Assembly: GCF_041912895.1 (NCBI RefSeq) | Contig: NZ_JAYSGI010000001.1 | Span: 1,314,669 to 1,378,668, forward strand | Reading direction: 5' to 3' | Length of the DNA: 64,000 nt | Source: Pelagerythrobacter sp041912895 | GTDB lineage: Bacteria; Pseudomonadota; Alphaproteobacteria; Sphingomonadales; Sphingomonadaceae | Shown: piece by piece, positions 18,111 to 27,238 of the stretch | How positions within the stretch are numbered: the stretch's first letter is position 1 | Layout of the letters: every line of letters starts with the position of its first letter | Program-made: the position numbers and the translations under genes | The notes under the pieces: generated by a model | What the model was told of the DNA's origin: nothing | Seen by the model: only the letters and a program-made list of their open reading frames with translations | Database searches by the model: none

Positions 18111-19573
18111 AACGCCTGATCCCTATGGTCCTGCTGTCCACCGCGCTGACGGGTTGCGCCAACTTCGCGCCCGAGCACACCCGGCCCGAACTGGCGGTCT
18201 CGACCGCCTACGAGAGCGAATACCGGCCCGACGGCAGCGCAGTTGCCTCGCAACTTTCCTACCGGGACTGGTTCGTCGACCCGCGGCTGGAGGGGTTGAT
18301 CGCGAGCGCGCTCGAGAACAACCGCGACCTCCTCGCCGCGACCGCGCGGATCGAGCAGGCGCGGGCGCGCTATCGCATTCAGGACAGCCGCCGGCTTCCC
18401 ACAGTGGTCGCGGACGCCAGCGGCGTGCGTACCCGCCAGTCGCTTGCCGGCAATCCGACGCTGGGTGGCGGCATCGGCGGAGACCCGAGCGAGCCCGCGC
18501 CGGAAGCGCCCGCCACCATAACATTCAACCGGTTCGATGTCGGGGTGGGCGTCAGCGCCTTCGAACTCGATTTCTGGGGCCGCGTGGCCAACCTCAGCGA
18601 AGCGGCGAGGGCAGAATATCTCGCCACGATCGCCGCGCAGCGCGCGTTCTACCTTTCGCTCATCGCCGACACCGCGACGACCTATTTCGAGATCGTCGAG
18701 ACCGAGGAACAGATCGCACTCGCCGAAGCGACCGCCGACAGCCGCCGCGAAGGGCTGAGGATCGAGCGGCTGCGGCTCGACAACGGCGTCACCTCCGCCT
18801 TGCCCTATCGCCAGGCGGAAACGCTGCTGACGCAGGCCGAGCAGCAGCTCGCGAGCGAGCGGCTGGCGCTGGCGCAACTGCGCAACCAGCTCGCCGTACT
18901 GGTCGGCGGAACGGTGCCCGAGGGCCTGTCCCAAGGCCTGACGCTGGCCGCGCAGGGTGACGAGCGCCGCCTCGCCGCGGGCCTTCCCTCCGACCTGCTG
19001 CTCGCCCGACCCGACATCGTCGCCGCCGAAGAGCAGCTTCGCGCCGCGCGCGCCAATATCGGCGCGGCGCGGGCGGCGTTCTTCCCGACGATCTCGCTCA
19101 CTGGCAGCGCGGGTTTCACCTCCGACGATCTCGACGGGCTGTTTTCGTCCGACGGTTTCGGCTGGAGCTTCGGCCCGACGATCAGCCTGCCGATCTTCGA
19201 CTGGGGCGCACGAGAGGCCGATCTCGACCTCGCCCGCGCGCTGGAGGTGGAGCAGGTCGCCAACTACGACCGCACCGTGCAGACCGCTTTCCGCGAGGTG
19301 TCCGATGCGCTTGCCGGCCGGCGTTACCTCGCCGAGCAGGTCGAGACATTGGAGCGCGCGCTCGACGCGCAGGAACAGATCGCGCGCATTGCCCGCCTGC
19401 GCTACCGCGAAGGCGTGGCGGATTATCTCGAAGTGCTCGACGCCGAGCGCAACCTGTTCAGCGCGCAGCAGCAACTCCTCGCCACCCGCCGCGCCTGGCT
19501 CCAGAACCGCGCGACGCTGTTCGTCGCGCTGGGCGGCGGGTTCGAGCAACCGAGCGGCGAGAGCATCGACTGA
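18107..19573 (+). CDS. RND efflux outer-membrane channel lipoprotein, NodT/OprM type
   Basis: 488 residues. The lipobox LSTALTGC, near residue 18, is followed by two internally repeated outer-membrane efflux protein domains (ARIEQARARYRIQDSRRLPT and QLRAARANIGAARAAFFPTISLTGS). The ATG at 18107 overlaps the pump stop codon. It completes a tripartite efflux system under the divergent TetR gene. A GC-rich palindrome (GGGCGCCC, near 19590) follows but lacks a clear T-run. Confidence 0.93.
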   Translation: MKRLIPMVLLSTALTGCANFAPEHTRPELAVSTAYESEYRPDGSAVASQLSYRDWFVDPRLEGLIASALENNRDLLAATARIEQARARYRIQDSRRLPTVVADASGVRTRQSLAGNPTLGGGIGGDPSEPAPEAPATITFNRFDVGVGVSAFELDFWGRVANLSEAARAEYLATIAAQRAFYLSLIADTATTYFEIVETEEQIALAEATADSRREGLRIERLRLDNGVTSALPYRQAETLLTQAEQQLASERLALAQLRNQLAVLVGGTVPEGLSQGLTLAAQGDERRLAAGLPSDLLLARPDIVAAEEQLRAARANIGAARAAFFPTISLTGSAGFTSDDLDGLFSSDGFGWSFGPTISLPIFDWGAREADLDLARALEVEQVANYDRTVQTAFREVSDALAGRRYLAEQVETLERALDAQEQIARIARLRYREGVADYLEVLDAERNLFSAQQQLLATRRAWLQNRATLFVALGGGFEQPSGESID

Positions 19574-19667
19574 TTCTGGCGCGCGCAAAAGGGCGCCCTC
19601 GCCTGAACGCTCCATACCGTTTGCCCTGCGCTAGCAGAACTTGCGACTTGCGTGAGGATCGGCTTGA

Positions 19668-19682
19668 GAACATAATAAGAAC
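19668..19682. promoter_or_regulatory. LexA (SOS) box for imuA-imuB-dnaE2
   Basis: GAACATAATAAGAAC is GAAC-N7-GAAC, the reverse complement of the alphaproteobacterial LexA site GTTC-N7-GTTC. It ends 3 bp before the annotated imuA ATG, so the transcript is either leaderless or uses a later start such as the in-frame GTG at 19743. Confidence 0.85.
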
Positions 19683-19685
19683 ATT

Positions 19686-20441
19686 ATGGTCGAATCGCCA
19701 AGGTTACGCATCGCTTCTCCTACAGCGCCTTCGCCGCCTTTGGTGGATACGCTGGCGCTCGGTGCGCCGCTGGCCGACGCATGGTTGAACGGCGGGTTGC
19801 GAGGCGATGGGGTGCATGAACTCTATGCGGCGCCCGATGGCGAACCCGGCGCCGCGGCGGGGTTCGCATTGCTGCTCGGGGCGCGGGCCTGCGGCAGCGC
19901 GCGGCCGCTGATGTGGCTGCGCATCGCCAGCGGCAAGCCGCACGGACGGCCTTACGCGCCGGGGCTCGCAGAACTCGGGCTCGATCCCGACGCCGTGCTG
20001 CTGGTGGAACTGCCCGACTTCCATGGCCTGCTGATCGCGGCAGGCGAAAGCGTGCGCCATGGCGCGGCTGGCGCGGTCGTGATCGAGATCCACGGCCGCG
20101 TGCCGCAGCTCGATCTCACCGCTTCGCGCCGGCTGGCGCTGGCGGCGGAGCGCGGAGGCTGCATGGTACTGATCGTGCGCACCGGCGCCGCCCCGATGCC
20201 GAGCGCCGCACATACGCGCTGGGAAGTGGCGAGCGCCCCTTCCGCGCCGCTCCCCGCCAATGCCTCGGGGCACCCCGTGTTCGACCTCAGGCTGCTGCGC
20301 CAGCGTGGCGGGCGCGACGGGCTGCATGTGCAACTGGAATGGAACCGTGAGCAAGCTGTCTTCAAGGCGCCGCTATCTGGCCGCCCATCTGCCGTTCCTG
20401 CCGGCGGAACGGCGGATCGCCAGCGGCACCGCGCCGCCTGA
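19686..20441 (+). CDS. imuA: ImuA-like SOS mutagenesis protein
   Basis: 251 residues, RecA/SulA-like in organisation: LALGAPLADAWLNGGLRGDGVHELYA, then a degenerate nucleotide-binding region and RPLMWLRIASGKPHGRPYAPGLAELGLD. ImuA partners ImuB and DnaE2 in damage-induced mutagenic synthesis. The gene overlaps imuB by about 95 bp in another frame. The LexA box touches its start codon, so the real start may lie further in; GTG 19743 would still keep the conserved region. Confidence 0.85.
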   Translation: MVESPRLRIASPTAPSPPLVDTLALGAPLADAWLNGGLRGDGVHELYAAPDGEPGAAAGFALLLGARACGSARPLMWLRIASGKPHGRPYAPGLAELGLDPDAVLLVELPDFHGLLIAAGESVRHGAAGAVVIEIHGRVPQLDLTASRRLALAAERGGCMVLIVRTGAAPMPSAAHTRWEVASAPSAPLPANASGHPVFDLRLLRQRGGRDGLHVQLEWNREQAVFKAPLSGRPSAVPAGGTADRQRHRAA

Positions 20442-21843
20442 CGCGCCTTTCGCCGTCACCGAGAACCAGCGCGGCGCGCTGCGGATCGTGGCGCTGTCGT
20501 CGGCTGCGGCAAGACTCGGCCTGTCGCCGGGCATGGCGCTCGCCGATGCCCGCGCACGGGTGCCGGAGCTCGCGGCGTTTCCGCACGATCCGGCAGCCGA
20601 CCGTGCGCTGCTGCTGTGGCTGGTCGAAGCGTGCGAGCGCTATACGCCCACGGTCGCCGCGGCGGGGGATACGACGCTCGCGCTCGATCTGACCGGCTGC
20701 CTGGATGCCGAAGGGATCGCCCGCGATCTCGCCGTCCGGCTCGCCCGGCGGGGGTTGCAGGCAAGGCTCGCGCACGCCGCCACGCCCGATGCGGCGCTGG
20801 CGCTGGCACGGTTCGGAGTGGACGATGCCGCCAACCTCCCCGTCGCGGCGCTCGGCCTCGGCGACGAGGCGCATCTCGCACTCGCACGCGCCGGACTGCG
20901 CACGATCGGCGATCTCGCCGCCCGTCCGCGCGCGCCGCTCGCCGCGCGGTTCGGGCGCGAACTGCCGCTGCGGCTGGCGCGGCTGCTGGAGGAAGAGGAT
21001 CGGCGCATTACCCCGCACCGTCCGCCGCCCGCGGTATGGGCCGAACAGCGTTTCGCCGAACCGATGGCGACCACGAGCCCGCTGCTTGAGGTGATCGAAC
21101 GGCTGGCGCTGGACCTCGAGGGCCAGCTCGCCCGGCGCGGCGCGGGCGGGCGGCGGTTCGATGCCGCGCTGTTCCGCACCGACGGCCATATCGCGCGGCT
21201 GTCGGTCGCTTGCGGCAGGCCTTTGCGCGATCCACCCGCGATCCGCGCACTGTTCGCCGAGCGGCTGGAATCGCTGGCCGATCCGCTCGATCCCGGCTTA
21301 GGCTACGACATGGTTCGGCTGGCCGCGCCGCTGGTCGAGCCGCTCGATGCCGAGCAGCCCGATCTGGCGGGCGAAGATGCGGCGAAGGCGGACCTCGCCC
21401 CTCTGCTTGACCGGTTGCGCGTCCGCTTCGGGGTCAACAGCGTCAGCCGCTTCCGCCCACGCGACGAGCACCTGCCCGAACATGCCGCCGCGCGCGCACC
21501 GCCCGAAGCCGGACCCTTCGCCTGGCCCAGCCCCGAACCGGGCGAACCACCGCTGCGCCCGCTGTTCCTCTACGATCCGCCCCAGCGCGTGACCGTAATC
21601 GCCGAGGTGCCCGACGGCCCGCCACGCCGCTTCGGCTGGCGCGGGCGGCAGCACCGCGTGGTCCGCCACGAAGGCCCCGAGCGCATCGCCTACCCGTGGT
21701 GGAAGCATCCCGACGGACACGGCCCGACGCGCGATTACTACCGCGTGGAAGACGATGCCGGACAGCGTTTCTGGCTCTTCCGCCACGGCCTCTACAGCGA
21801 AAACGGCAATCCGCAGTGGTACGTCCACGGGCTGTTCGCATGA
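20347..21843 (+). CDS. imuB: ImuB, inactive Y-family polymerase-like adaptor
   Basis: 498 residues from GTG 20347, giving MSKLSSRRRYLAAHLPFLPAERR, the usual ImuB beginning; the frame is open 87 bp further upstream but that part is not family-like. Y-family fold segments are recognisable (LRIVALSSAAARLGLSPGMALADARARVPEL, DLTGC), but the catalytic acidic residues expected at the first strand are replaced (AAHLPF), as in other ImuB proteins that act as clamp-binding adaptors instead of polymerases. It overlaps imuA by 95 bp and dnaE2 by ATGA. Confidence 0.9.
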   Translation: MSKLSSRRRYLAAHLPFLPAERRIASGTAPPDAPFAVTENQRGALRIVALSSAAARLGLSPGMALADARARVPELAAFPHDPAADRALLLWLVEACERYTPTVAAAGDTTLALDLTGCLDAEGIARDLAVRLARRGLQARLAHAATPDAALALARFGVDDAANLPVAALGLGDEAHLALARAGLRTIGDLAARPRAPLAARFGRELPLRLARLLEEEDRRITPHRPPPAVWAEQRFAEPMATTSPLLEVIERLALDLEGQLARRGAGGRRFDAALFRTDGHIARLSVACGRPLRDPPAIRALFAERLESLADPLDPGLGYDMVRLAAPLVEPLDAEQPDLAGEDAAKADLAPLLDRLRVRFGVNSVSRFRPRDEHLPEHAAARAPPEAGPFAWPSPEPGEPPLRPLFLYDPPQRVTVIAEVPDGPPRRFGWRGRQHRVVRHEGPERIAYPWWKHPDGHGPTRDYYRVEDDAGQRFWLFRHGLYSENGNPQWYVHGLFA

Positions 21844-24800
21844 ACGAAGGTGCGCCCTTCTACGCGGAGCTGGCGGCGGCGACGAGCTTCTCGTTCCTGC
21901 GCGGGGCGAGCCAACCTTCGGACATGGTCGCGCGCGCGCTCGAACTCGGCCATGCGGGTATCGGCATCGCCGACCGCAACACGGTGGCGGGCGTGGTGCG
22001 CGCGCATGTCGCATTGCGCGAGGCGTGCGAGAAGGCGGAGGAGGAAGGGCTGGTACCGCCCGCCTTCCGCCTGCTGGTCGGCGCGCGGCTCGCCTTCGCC
22101 GACGATACGCCCGATATCATCGCCTATCCCGTATCGCGGCATGGCTGGGGGCGGCTGACGCGGCTTCTCACCACCGGCAACCTGCGCGCGGCGAAGGGCG
22201 ATTGCATTCTCCACGAGTGCGACCTGTTCGATTTTCTCGAGGACCTGCAGCTGATCGTGCTGCCTCCGGCGAGCGATGCCCTGCTCGCCCGCCTCGCCTC
22301 GGCCGCGCCGGGCCGCGTCTGGCTGGGCGCGACTATGCTGCGGCAGGGGCGCGATGCCCGCCGCCTCACCCATCTGCTCGATCAGGCGAAGCGCACCGGG
22401 GTGCCGCCGATCGCGCTCAACGATGCGCTCTATGCCGCCCCCGAAGCAAGGCCATTGCACGACGTGATGACCGCGATCCGCGAGAAGACGACCGTGCAAG
22501 CCGCCGGGCGCAGGCTCGCCGCCAACGCCGAGCGGCACCTCAAGGCCCCGGCCGAAATGGCGCGCCTGTTCGTCGCCGCGCCGCAAGCGCTGGCAGCGAT
22601 CGAGGACTTCATGGCCGGTATCGCCTTCGTCCTCGATCACTTGCGATACGAGTATCCGCACGAGCCGGTGCCGCACGGTTACACTCCGCAGCGCTGGCTC
22701 GCGGAACTGGTGTGGAGCAAGGCACGCACACGTTGGCCCACAGGTATTCCCGCCAAGCTGCAAAGGATGCTGCGCGAGGAACTGACGATAATCGCTCGTG
22801 CGAAGTACGCCCCTTATTTCCTCACCGTCCACGACATCGTCGGCTACGCCCAAGCTAAAGGGATATTGTGTCAGGGGCGCGGGTCGGCCGCCAATTCGGC
22901 GATCTGCTTCGTGCTCGGGATCACCGCGGTGGATCCGGCGAAGCACGACCTGCTGTTTTCCCGCTTCATCTCCACCGAACGCAAGGAGCCGCCCGACATC
23001 GACGTCGATTTCGAGCACGAGCGGCGCGAGGAGGTGATGCAGTACGTCTACAAGCGCTACGGTCGCCACCGCGCGGGAATCGCCGCCACGGTGATCCATT
23101 ACCGCCCGCGCAGCGCGGTGCGCGAGGTGGGCAAGGCGCTGGGGCTGAGCGAGGATGTGACCACGCGGCTCGCGACCACCGTGTGGGGCAGCTACGCCTC
23201 CACTTACGAGCGCGAGCGGTGTGTCGAAAGCGGCCTCGACCCCGACAATCCGGCCATCGCGCGGGTCAACGCGTTCGTCATGCAAATCCTCCACTTCCCC
23301 CGCCACCTGTCGCAACACGTGGGCGGTTTCGTGCTGACGCAGGACCGGCTCGACGAGACGGTGCCGATCCACAATGCCGCGATGGATAAGCGCACCTTCA
23401 TCGAGTGGGACAAGGACGATATCGACGCATTGGGCCTGATGAAGGTCGACGTGCTCGCGCTCGGCATGCTGACCTGCATCCGCAAGGCCTTCGCGCTGAT
23501 CGAGACGCATATCGGCCGGCAATACCGGCTCGACAGCGTGCCAGGCGAGGCGCCCGACGTGTTCGCCATGCTCCAGCGCGGCGACAGCGTGGGCGTGTTC
23601 CAAGTCGAGAGCCGAGCGCAGATGAACATGCTGCCGCGCCTGAAACCGAAGGAATTCTACGACCTCGTGGTCCAGGTCGCGATCGTGCGCCCCGGCCCGA
23701 TCCAGGGGGACATGGTCCATCCCTACCTGCGCCGACGGCAGAAGCTGGAGAAAGTCGAATTTCCCTCTCCGGCCCCGCCGCACCCACCCGACGAACTGCG
23801 TACCCTGCTGGGCAAGACCTTCGGCGTGCCGCTGTTCCAGGAACAGGCGATGAAACTTGCCATCGTCGCGGCGGGGTTCACGCCATCCGAAGCCAACAAA
23901 TTGCGCCGCGCGATGGCGACTTTTCGCAACCTCGGGAAGATGGACACGCTGGAGGAGAAGCTCGTCGGCGGAATGGTTTCGCGCGGTTACGAACGCGATT
24001 TCGCGCAGCGCTGCTTTCGCCAGATCGAGGGCTTCGGCAGCTACGGCTTTCCCGAAAGCCATGCGCTGGCCTTCGCCCGACTGGTCTGGGTCTCGTCCTA
24101 CATCAAGTGCCGCTACCCGGCGGTGTTCGCCGCTGCGCTGCTCAACTCGCAACCGATGGGCTTCTATGCCCCCGCCCAGATCGTGCGTGACGCACGCGAG
24201 CACGGGGTCGAGGTACGCGAGATCGACGCGAACCACAGCGATTGGGACAATGCTCTGGAGCCTGGGGAAAGTGGCGCTTGGGCGGTGCGGCTGGGTCTGC
24301 GCCAGATCGAGGGTTTTCGCGAAGACTGGGCGGACGAAATCGCAAAGCATCGCCCCTACGTCACCGTCGAGGATCTCGCGCGCAAGGCGGGCCTGCCGCA
24401 ACGCGCGCTGCGGCTGCTGGCCGATGCCGACGCCATGCGCTCGATCGGGCTCGACCGGCGCGAGGCGCTGTGGGAAGCGCGGCGAATGCCGTCCGGCGAA
24501 CTGCCGCTGTTCGCCGCCGCCCGTGCACGGGACGACAGGGCGCGCGAACTCGGCACCGAACCGTCCGCCGCGCTCCCCGCAATGGCGTTGTCGGAGCAGG
24601 TCGCCGCCGATTACCAGACCACCCGCCTGTCGCTGAAAGCGCACCCGATGGCGTTCCTGCGCCCTGCGTTCGATGCCGAAGGCGTGTCGCCCTGCGCCGC
24701 GCTGCGCGATCGGCGCAACGGCGACAAGGCGAACGTGGCGGGCGTCGTGCTGGTCCGTCAGCGACCGGGCAAGGGCAATGCGATCTTCGTCACGTTGGAA

Positions 24801-25085
24801 GACGAAGGCGGGATCGCCAACGTGGTCATCTGGGCACGGCTGTTCGAGCGCTTCCGGCGCGAAGTGATGGCCGCGCGGCTGATGCTGGTCGAAGGCGAAG
24901 TGCAGAAGAGCCCCGAGGGCGTGATCCACCTGATGGCGAGCCGCATCCACGACCGCACCGCCGAACTCTCGCGGCTATCCGAGACGCACGATCCCGACCC
25001 GCTGCTGTCGCGCGCCGACGAATTCCTCCATCCCCAGCATCCGCGCAACGTGCGGCTCCTGCCCAAGTCGCGCGATTTCCATTGA
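21840..25085 (+). CDS. dnaE2: DnaE2 error-prone DNA polymerase III alpha
   Basis: 1081 residues. The N-terminal PHP region (YAELAAATSFSFLRGASQPSD) has lost the usual metal-binding histidines. The polymerase palm has GRGSAANSAICFVLGITAVDP and the catalytic aspartates in PPDIDVDFEHERREEVMQYVYKRYG. A C-terminal OB-fold (GVVLVRQRPGKGNAIFVTLEDEGGIANVVIW) follows. The ATG overlaps the imuB stop. It is the catalytic member of the SOS mutasome. It is followed by a 188-bp spacer containing GGGTTAACCC near 25089 but no T-run. Confidence 0.95.
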   Translation: MNEGAPFYAELAAATSFSFLRGASQPSDMVARALELGHAGIGIADRNTVAGVVRAHVALREACEKAEEEGLVPPAFRLLVGARLAFADDTPDIIAYPVSRHGWGRLTRLLTTGNLRAAKGDCILHECDLFDFLEDLQLIVLPPASDALLARLASAAPGRVWLGATMLRQGRDARRLTHLLDQAKRTGVPPIALNDALYAAPEARPLHDVMTAIREKTTVQAAGRRLAANAERHLKAPAEMARLFVAAPQALAAIEDFMAGIAFVLDHLRYEYPHEPVPHGYTPQRWLAELVWSKARTRWPTGIPAKLQRMLREELTIIARAKYAPYFLTVHDIVGYAQAKGILCQGRGSAANSAICFVLGITAVDPAKHDLLFSRFISTERKEPPDIDVDFEHERREEVMQYVYKRYGRHRAGIAATVIHYRPRSAVREVGKALGLSEDVTTRLATTVWGSYASTYERERCVESGLDPDNPAIARVNAFVMQILHFPRHLSQHVGGFVLTQDRLDETVPIHNAAMDKRTFIEWDKDDIDALGLMKVDVLALGMLTCIRKAFALIETHIGRQYRLDSVPGEAPDVFAMLQRGDSVGVFQVESRAQMNMLPRLKPKEFYDLVVQVAIVRPGPIQGDMVHPYLRRRQKLEKVEFPSPAPPHPPDELRTLLGKTFGVPLFQEQAMKLAIVAAGFTPSEANKLRRAMATFRNLGKMDTLEEKLVGGMVSRGYERDFAQRCFRQIEGFGSYGFPESHALAFARLVWVSSYIKCRYPAVFAAALLNSQPMGFYAPAQIVRDAREHGVEVREIDANHSDWDNALEPGESGAWAVRLGLRQIEGFREDWADEIAKHRPYVTVEDLARKAGLPQRALRLLADADAMRSIGLDRREALWEARRMPSGELPLFAAARARDDRARELGTEPSAALPAMALSEQVAADYQTTRLSLKAHPMAFLRPAFDAEGVSPCAALRDRRNGDKANVAGVVLVRQRPGKGNAIFVTLEDEGGIANVVIWARLFERFRREVMAARLMLVEGEVQKSPEGVIHLMASRIHDRTAELSRLSETHDPDPLLSRADEFLHPQHPRNVRLLPKSRDFH

Positions 25086-25273
25086 GCACCGGGTTAACCC
25101 GCTCCCCGCTTTCCGCGCATTGAGTGGGAGCCATAGTCCGTTATGGCTATATCCTTCCGGGTCGAAGCGCCGAAGCAATACCGATATGCCTCTCACCCGT
25201 TACCGAAAGGCCAATTGATGCGTGGAATGCAGCCATCGACAACCGTTCGCTTTCCCCGTCGCAAGAGGTGCTC

Positions 25274-26140
25274 GTGACCCGCGTCGCGATCATCGGACCG
25301 GGAGCGGTTGGCGGCACGATCGCGGCATGGCTGGCCAACGTCGGCCATGATGTACGGTTATGCGCACGCACGCCGTTCGAGCGGGTGCGCCTGACACATC
25401 CCGCCGGCGTCATCGATACCGCTCTGCCAGTCCATACCGATCCCGCAGATGCCTCATCGGTGGATGTCGTAATCTCCGCGACCAAGGCTTACGACAGCGA
25501 AGCAGCCGCGCAATGGCTGCCTCACCTGCTCGACGATCACACGATCCTGGCGGTTTTCCAGAATGGTGTCGAACACCGCGAGCCCTTCTCCCATGCGCTG
25601 GAAGACACCCGTCTGGCGCCCGCTGTGGTCGACATCCCTGCCGAGCGGGAGGCGCCCGGTGTGATCGCACAGAGACGCTTCGGGTCGATTACTCTGGCAG
25701 ATGATGCGCCAGGTCGTTCGGTCGCCGGGCTGTTCGCCGATACGCCGATCGAAACAGTGTTGACCGATGATCTGTTGACGGTCGCGTGGCGCAAGCTGGC
25801 TTTGAATTGCGCGGGAATTGTGAACACGATCACCTTGAAGCCCGCTGCCATCGCACACGATCCGGACGCGGCGCTGGCCATGCGCATGCTGATCGCGGAA
25901 TGCGCTGCCGTAGGCAGAGCCGAAGGCGCCAATCTCCCTTCCTCGCTGATTGAGGAGGTCATTGACCATTGCCGGGCGGCCGCACCCGATTCCATCAATT
26001 CCCTCCATGCCGATCGTCTTGCCGGCCGCTCGATGGAGGTCGACGCGCGCAACGGCGTGATCGTCAGACTCGGCCGACTGCACGGCATTCCTACTCCGGC
26101 AAACGAACTGGCAATCGCGCTATTGAAGTCGACAGTATAG
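25274..26140 (+). CDS. ketopantoate reductase-like oxidoreductase (ApbA/PanE family)
   Basis: 288 residues from GTG 25274. AAGAGG lies 6 bp upstream, and the Rossmann motif starts at once (VTRVAIIGPGAVGGTIAAWLANVGHDV), so an upstream start in the same frame at 25124 is rejected. The C-terminal domain has KLALNCAGIVNTIT and DARNGVIVRLGRLHGIPTPANELAIALL, as in PanE. It would reduce a 2-oxo acid with NADPH, but several paralogues of this family do not make pantoate. It is the last host gene before the prophage. Confidence 0.82.
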   Translation: MTRVAIIGPGAVGGTIAAWLANVGHDVRLCARTPFERVRLTHPAGVIDTALPVHTDPADASSVDVVISATKAYDSEAAAQWLPHLLDDHTILAVFQNGVEHREPFSHALEDTRLAPAVVDIPAEREAPGVIAQRRFGSITLADDAPGRSVAGLFADTPIETVLTDDLLTVAWRKLALNCAGIVNTITLKPAAIAHDPDAALAMRMLIAECAAVGRAEGANLPSSLIEEVIDHCRAAAPDSINSLHADRLAGRSMEVDARNGVIVRLGRLHGIPTPANELAIALLKSTV

Positions 26141-26288
26141 CCTGAACCGAGGCATCTTTCAGCTCGCAGACCACAGCTGAACCGCGAGCCCGCCGCCCGA
26201 AGAGCGCGAGTTGCCGCCCAACATCACCAGAAGCCTCGATCAACAATTGTGAGAAGAGCATCCTCTTCCGGCAATCACCGATCTAGCT

Positions 26289-26329
26289 GAAAATAAAAAG
26301 CCCCGCGATCCGATCAGGAGCGCGGGGGC
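26289..26329 (-). terminator. rho-independent terminator, originally of the tRNA-fMet/rRNA operon
   Basis: On the minus strand CCCCGCG and CGCGGGG pair across a 13-nt loop and are followed by CTTTTTATTTT. In the uninterrupted chromosome it would lie just downstream of tRNA-fMet; the prophage now separates the two by 37 kb. The 148 bp between the oxidoreductase gene and this terminator hold no recognisable feature. Confidence 0.75.
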
Positions 26330-26335
26330 AAATTT

Positions 26336-26364
26336 GCTAAAGATGGTTGCGGGGGTTGGATTTG
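26336..26364. other. attL core repeat
   Basis: A 29-bp sequence identical to 63265-63293. Bases 26344-26364 duplicate the last 21 nt of tRNA-fMet including CCA. Immediately right lies GCGAACAA (26372-26379), the inverted partner of TTGTTCGC in attR. Confidence 0.92.
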
Positions 26365-26977
26365 GTCGTTGGCGAACAATGGCCGTAGCCGCCTGAGCTA
26401 ACGCCGTCGCCCGGAGCGTGGCGCGCCGAATTCCGCATCACTTCTTAAGACGCCTCACCCGCAGAGCTTGACGCTTCGTGGGCCTAGCTGATTTCGCAGT
26501 TTTCCGTCAGTCTCTCTAATTCGAAGGGTAATCGCGGGAAACAGGTCACAAAAGTAACAAGCCAGTGATATCAGCCTCTTAGCCGGTCACATTTGGGGAA
26601 TTCAGAGGTCATCAGATTACCCTAAGTAAAGGTAATATTTGCATCAAATAAAAGGTCATTAAATCAATGAGATGACCTTTGGACGGAGAATTTATTCCCT
26701 GAGATGACCTCAGCGGGGTCACATCAATATCACCCGCAAATCAATGGCTTAGGGTGGCGGAACGAAGGCAGGTGACCAATATTACCCAAGCGCCGCGCAT
26801 AGCCCCTACCGCAGCATCGGCGAGGATCAGCCAAACTCGCATAATCTCCGATCAAGAAGCCGAAGGCGTGGCGTGGGGGCGAGCGCGACGCTCGGGGTGG
26901 CGGGGGTGGCACTGCCCTCAGGCGGTGTTCCGCTTTCGTTCTTGCCCGACTCGGTCGCGCCGGGGCATTGAGGGGGG
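26365..26977. promoter_or_regulatory. non-coding AT-rich left end of prophage with GGTCAY half-site cluster
   Basis: No credible gene is seen in these 613 bp. Between 26544 and 26777 there are GGTCAC at 26544, 26585 and 26717; GGTCAT at 26607 and 26653; ATGACC at 26672 and 26705; and the palindrome GGTGACC at 26771. Two of them form the perfect inverted repeat AAAGGTCAT (26651-26659) / ATGACCTTT (26672-26680), and two form GAGGTCATC (26605-26613) / GATGACCTC (26703-26711). ATTACC (26616) and GGTAAT (26631) form another. The block is much richer in AT than its surroundings. An operator array, a replication origin or a partition site would all fit. Confidence 0.6.
26927..26941. promoter_or_regulatory. 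LexA (SOS) box upstream of SRAP operon
   Basis: GTTCCGCTTTCGTTC is an exact GTTC-N7-GTTC site. It lies 37 bp before the first gene of the operon that contains the SRAP (SOS response-associated peptidase) gene. It is the only such site I found in the prophage. Confidence 0.72.
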
Positions 26978-27205
26978 ATGGCCGACTACACGAGCCCGAA
27001 GCCGGTCGACCCGGTGTTCTATCAGCCGAACGCCTACCTGCGGATCCATTGCCGCTGCGGGCGGCGCGCGACGTATCCGGTGCGCGACTTCGCCCGGTTC
27101 CACCGCCTGCCCGCCACTCTCCAGTTCTACGAGCTGATCAAACGACTGCGATGCGAGATATGCCGCCAGCGCCCTATCTCGGCCGACGTCAGCCGTTTCC
27201 CATAG
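26978..27205 (+). CDS. small hypothetical protein with Cys pairs
   Basis: 75 residues. Four cysteines arranged as CRC (residues 26-28 region) and C-x2-C (CEIC, about 60-63) suggest a zinc-binding fold. A G-rich Shine-Dalgarno stretch lies directly before the ATG. The gene is first after the LexA box and is followed by the SRAP gene 33 bp downstream. I recognise no family. Confidence 0.6.
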   Translation: MADYTSPKPVDPVFYQPNAYLRIHCRCGRRATYPVRDFARFHRLPATLQFYELIKRLRCEICRQRPISADVSRFP

Positions 27206-27238
27206 CCCCGGCACCATGCGTGAGGTACGATAGCGGCC

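Noticed and set aside
25124..25273. Upstream extension of the ketopantoate reductase-like gene
   Set aside because: The Rossmann fold starts at GTG 25274 with a ribosome binding site; the extension has no family similarity.
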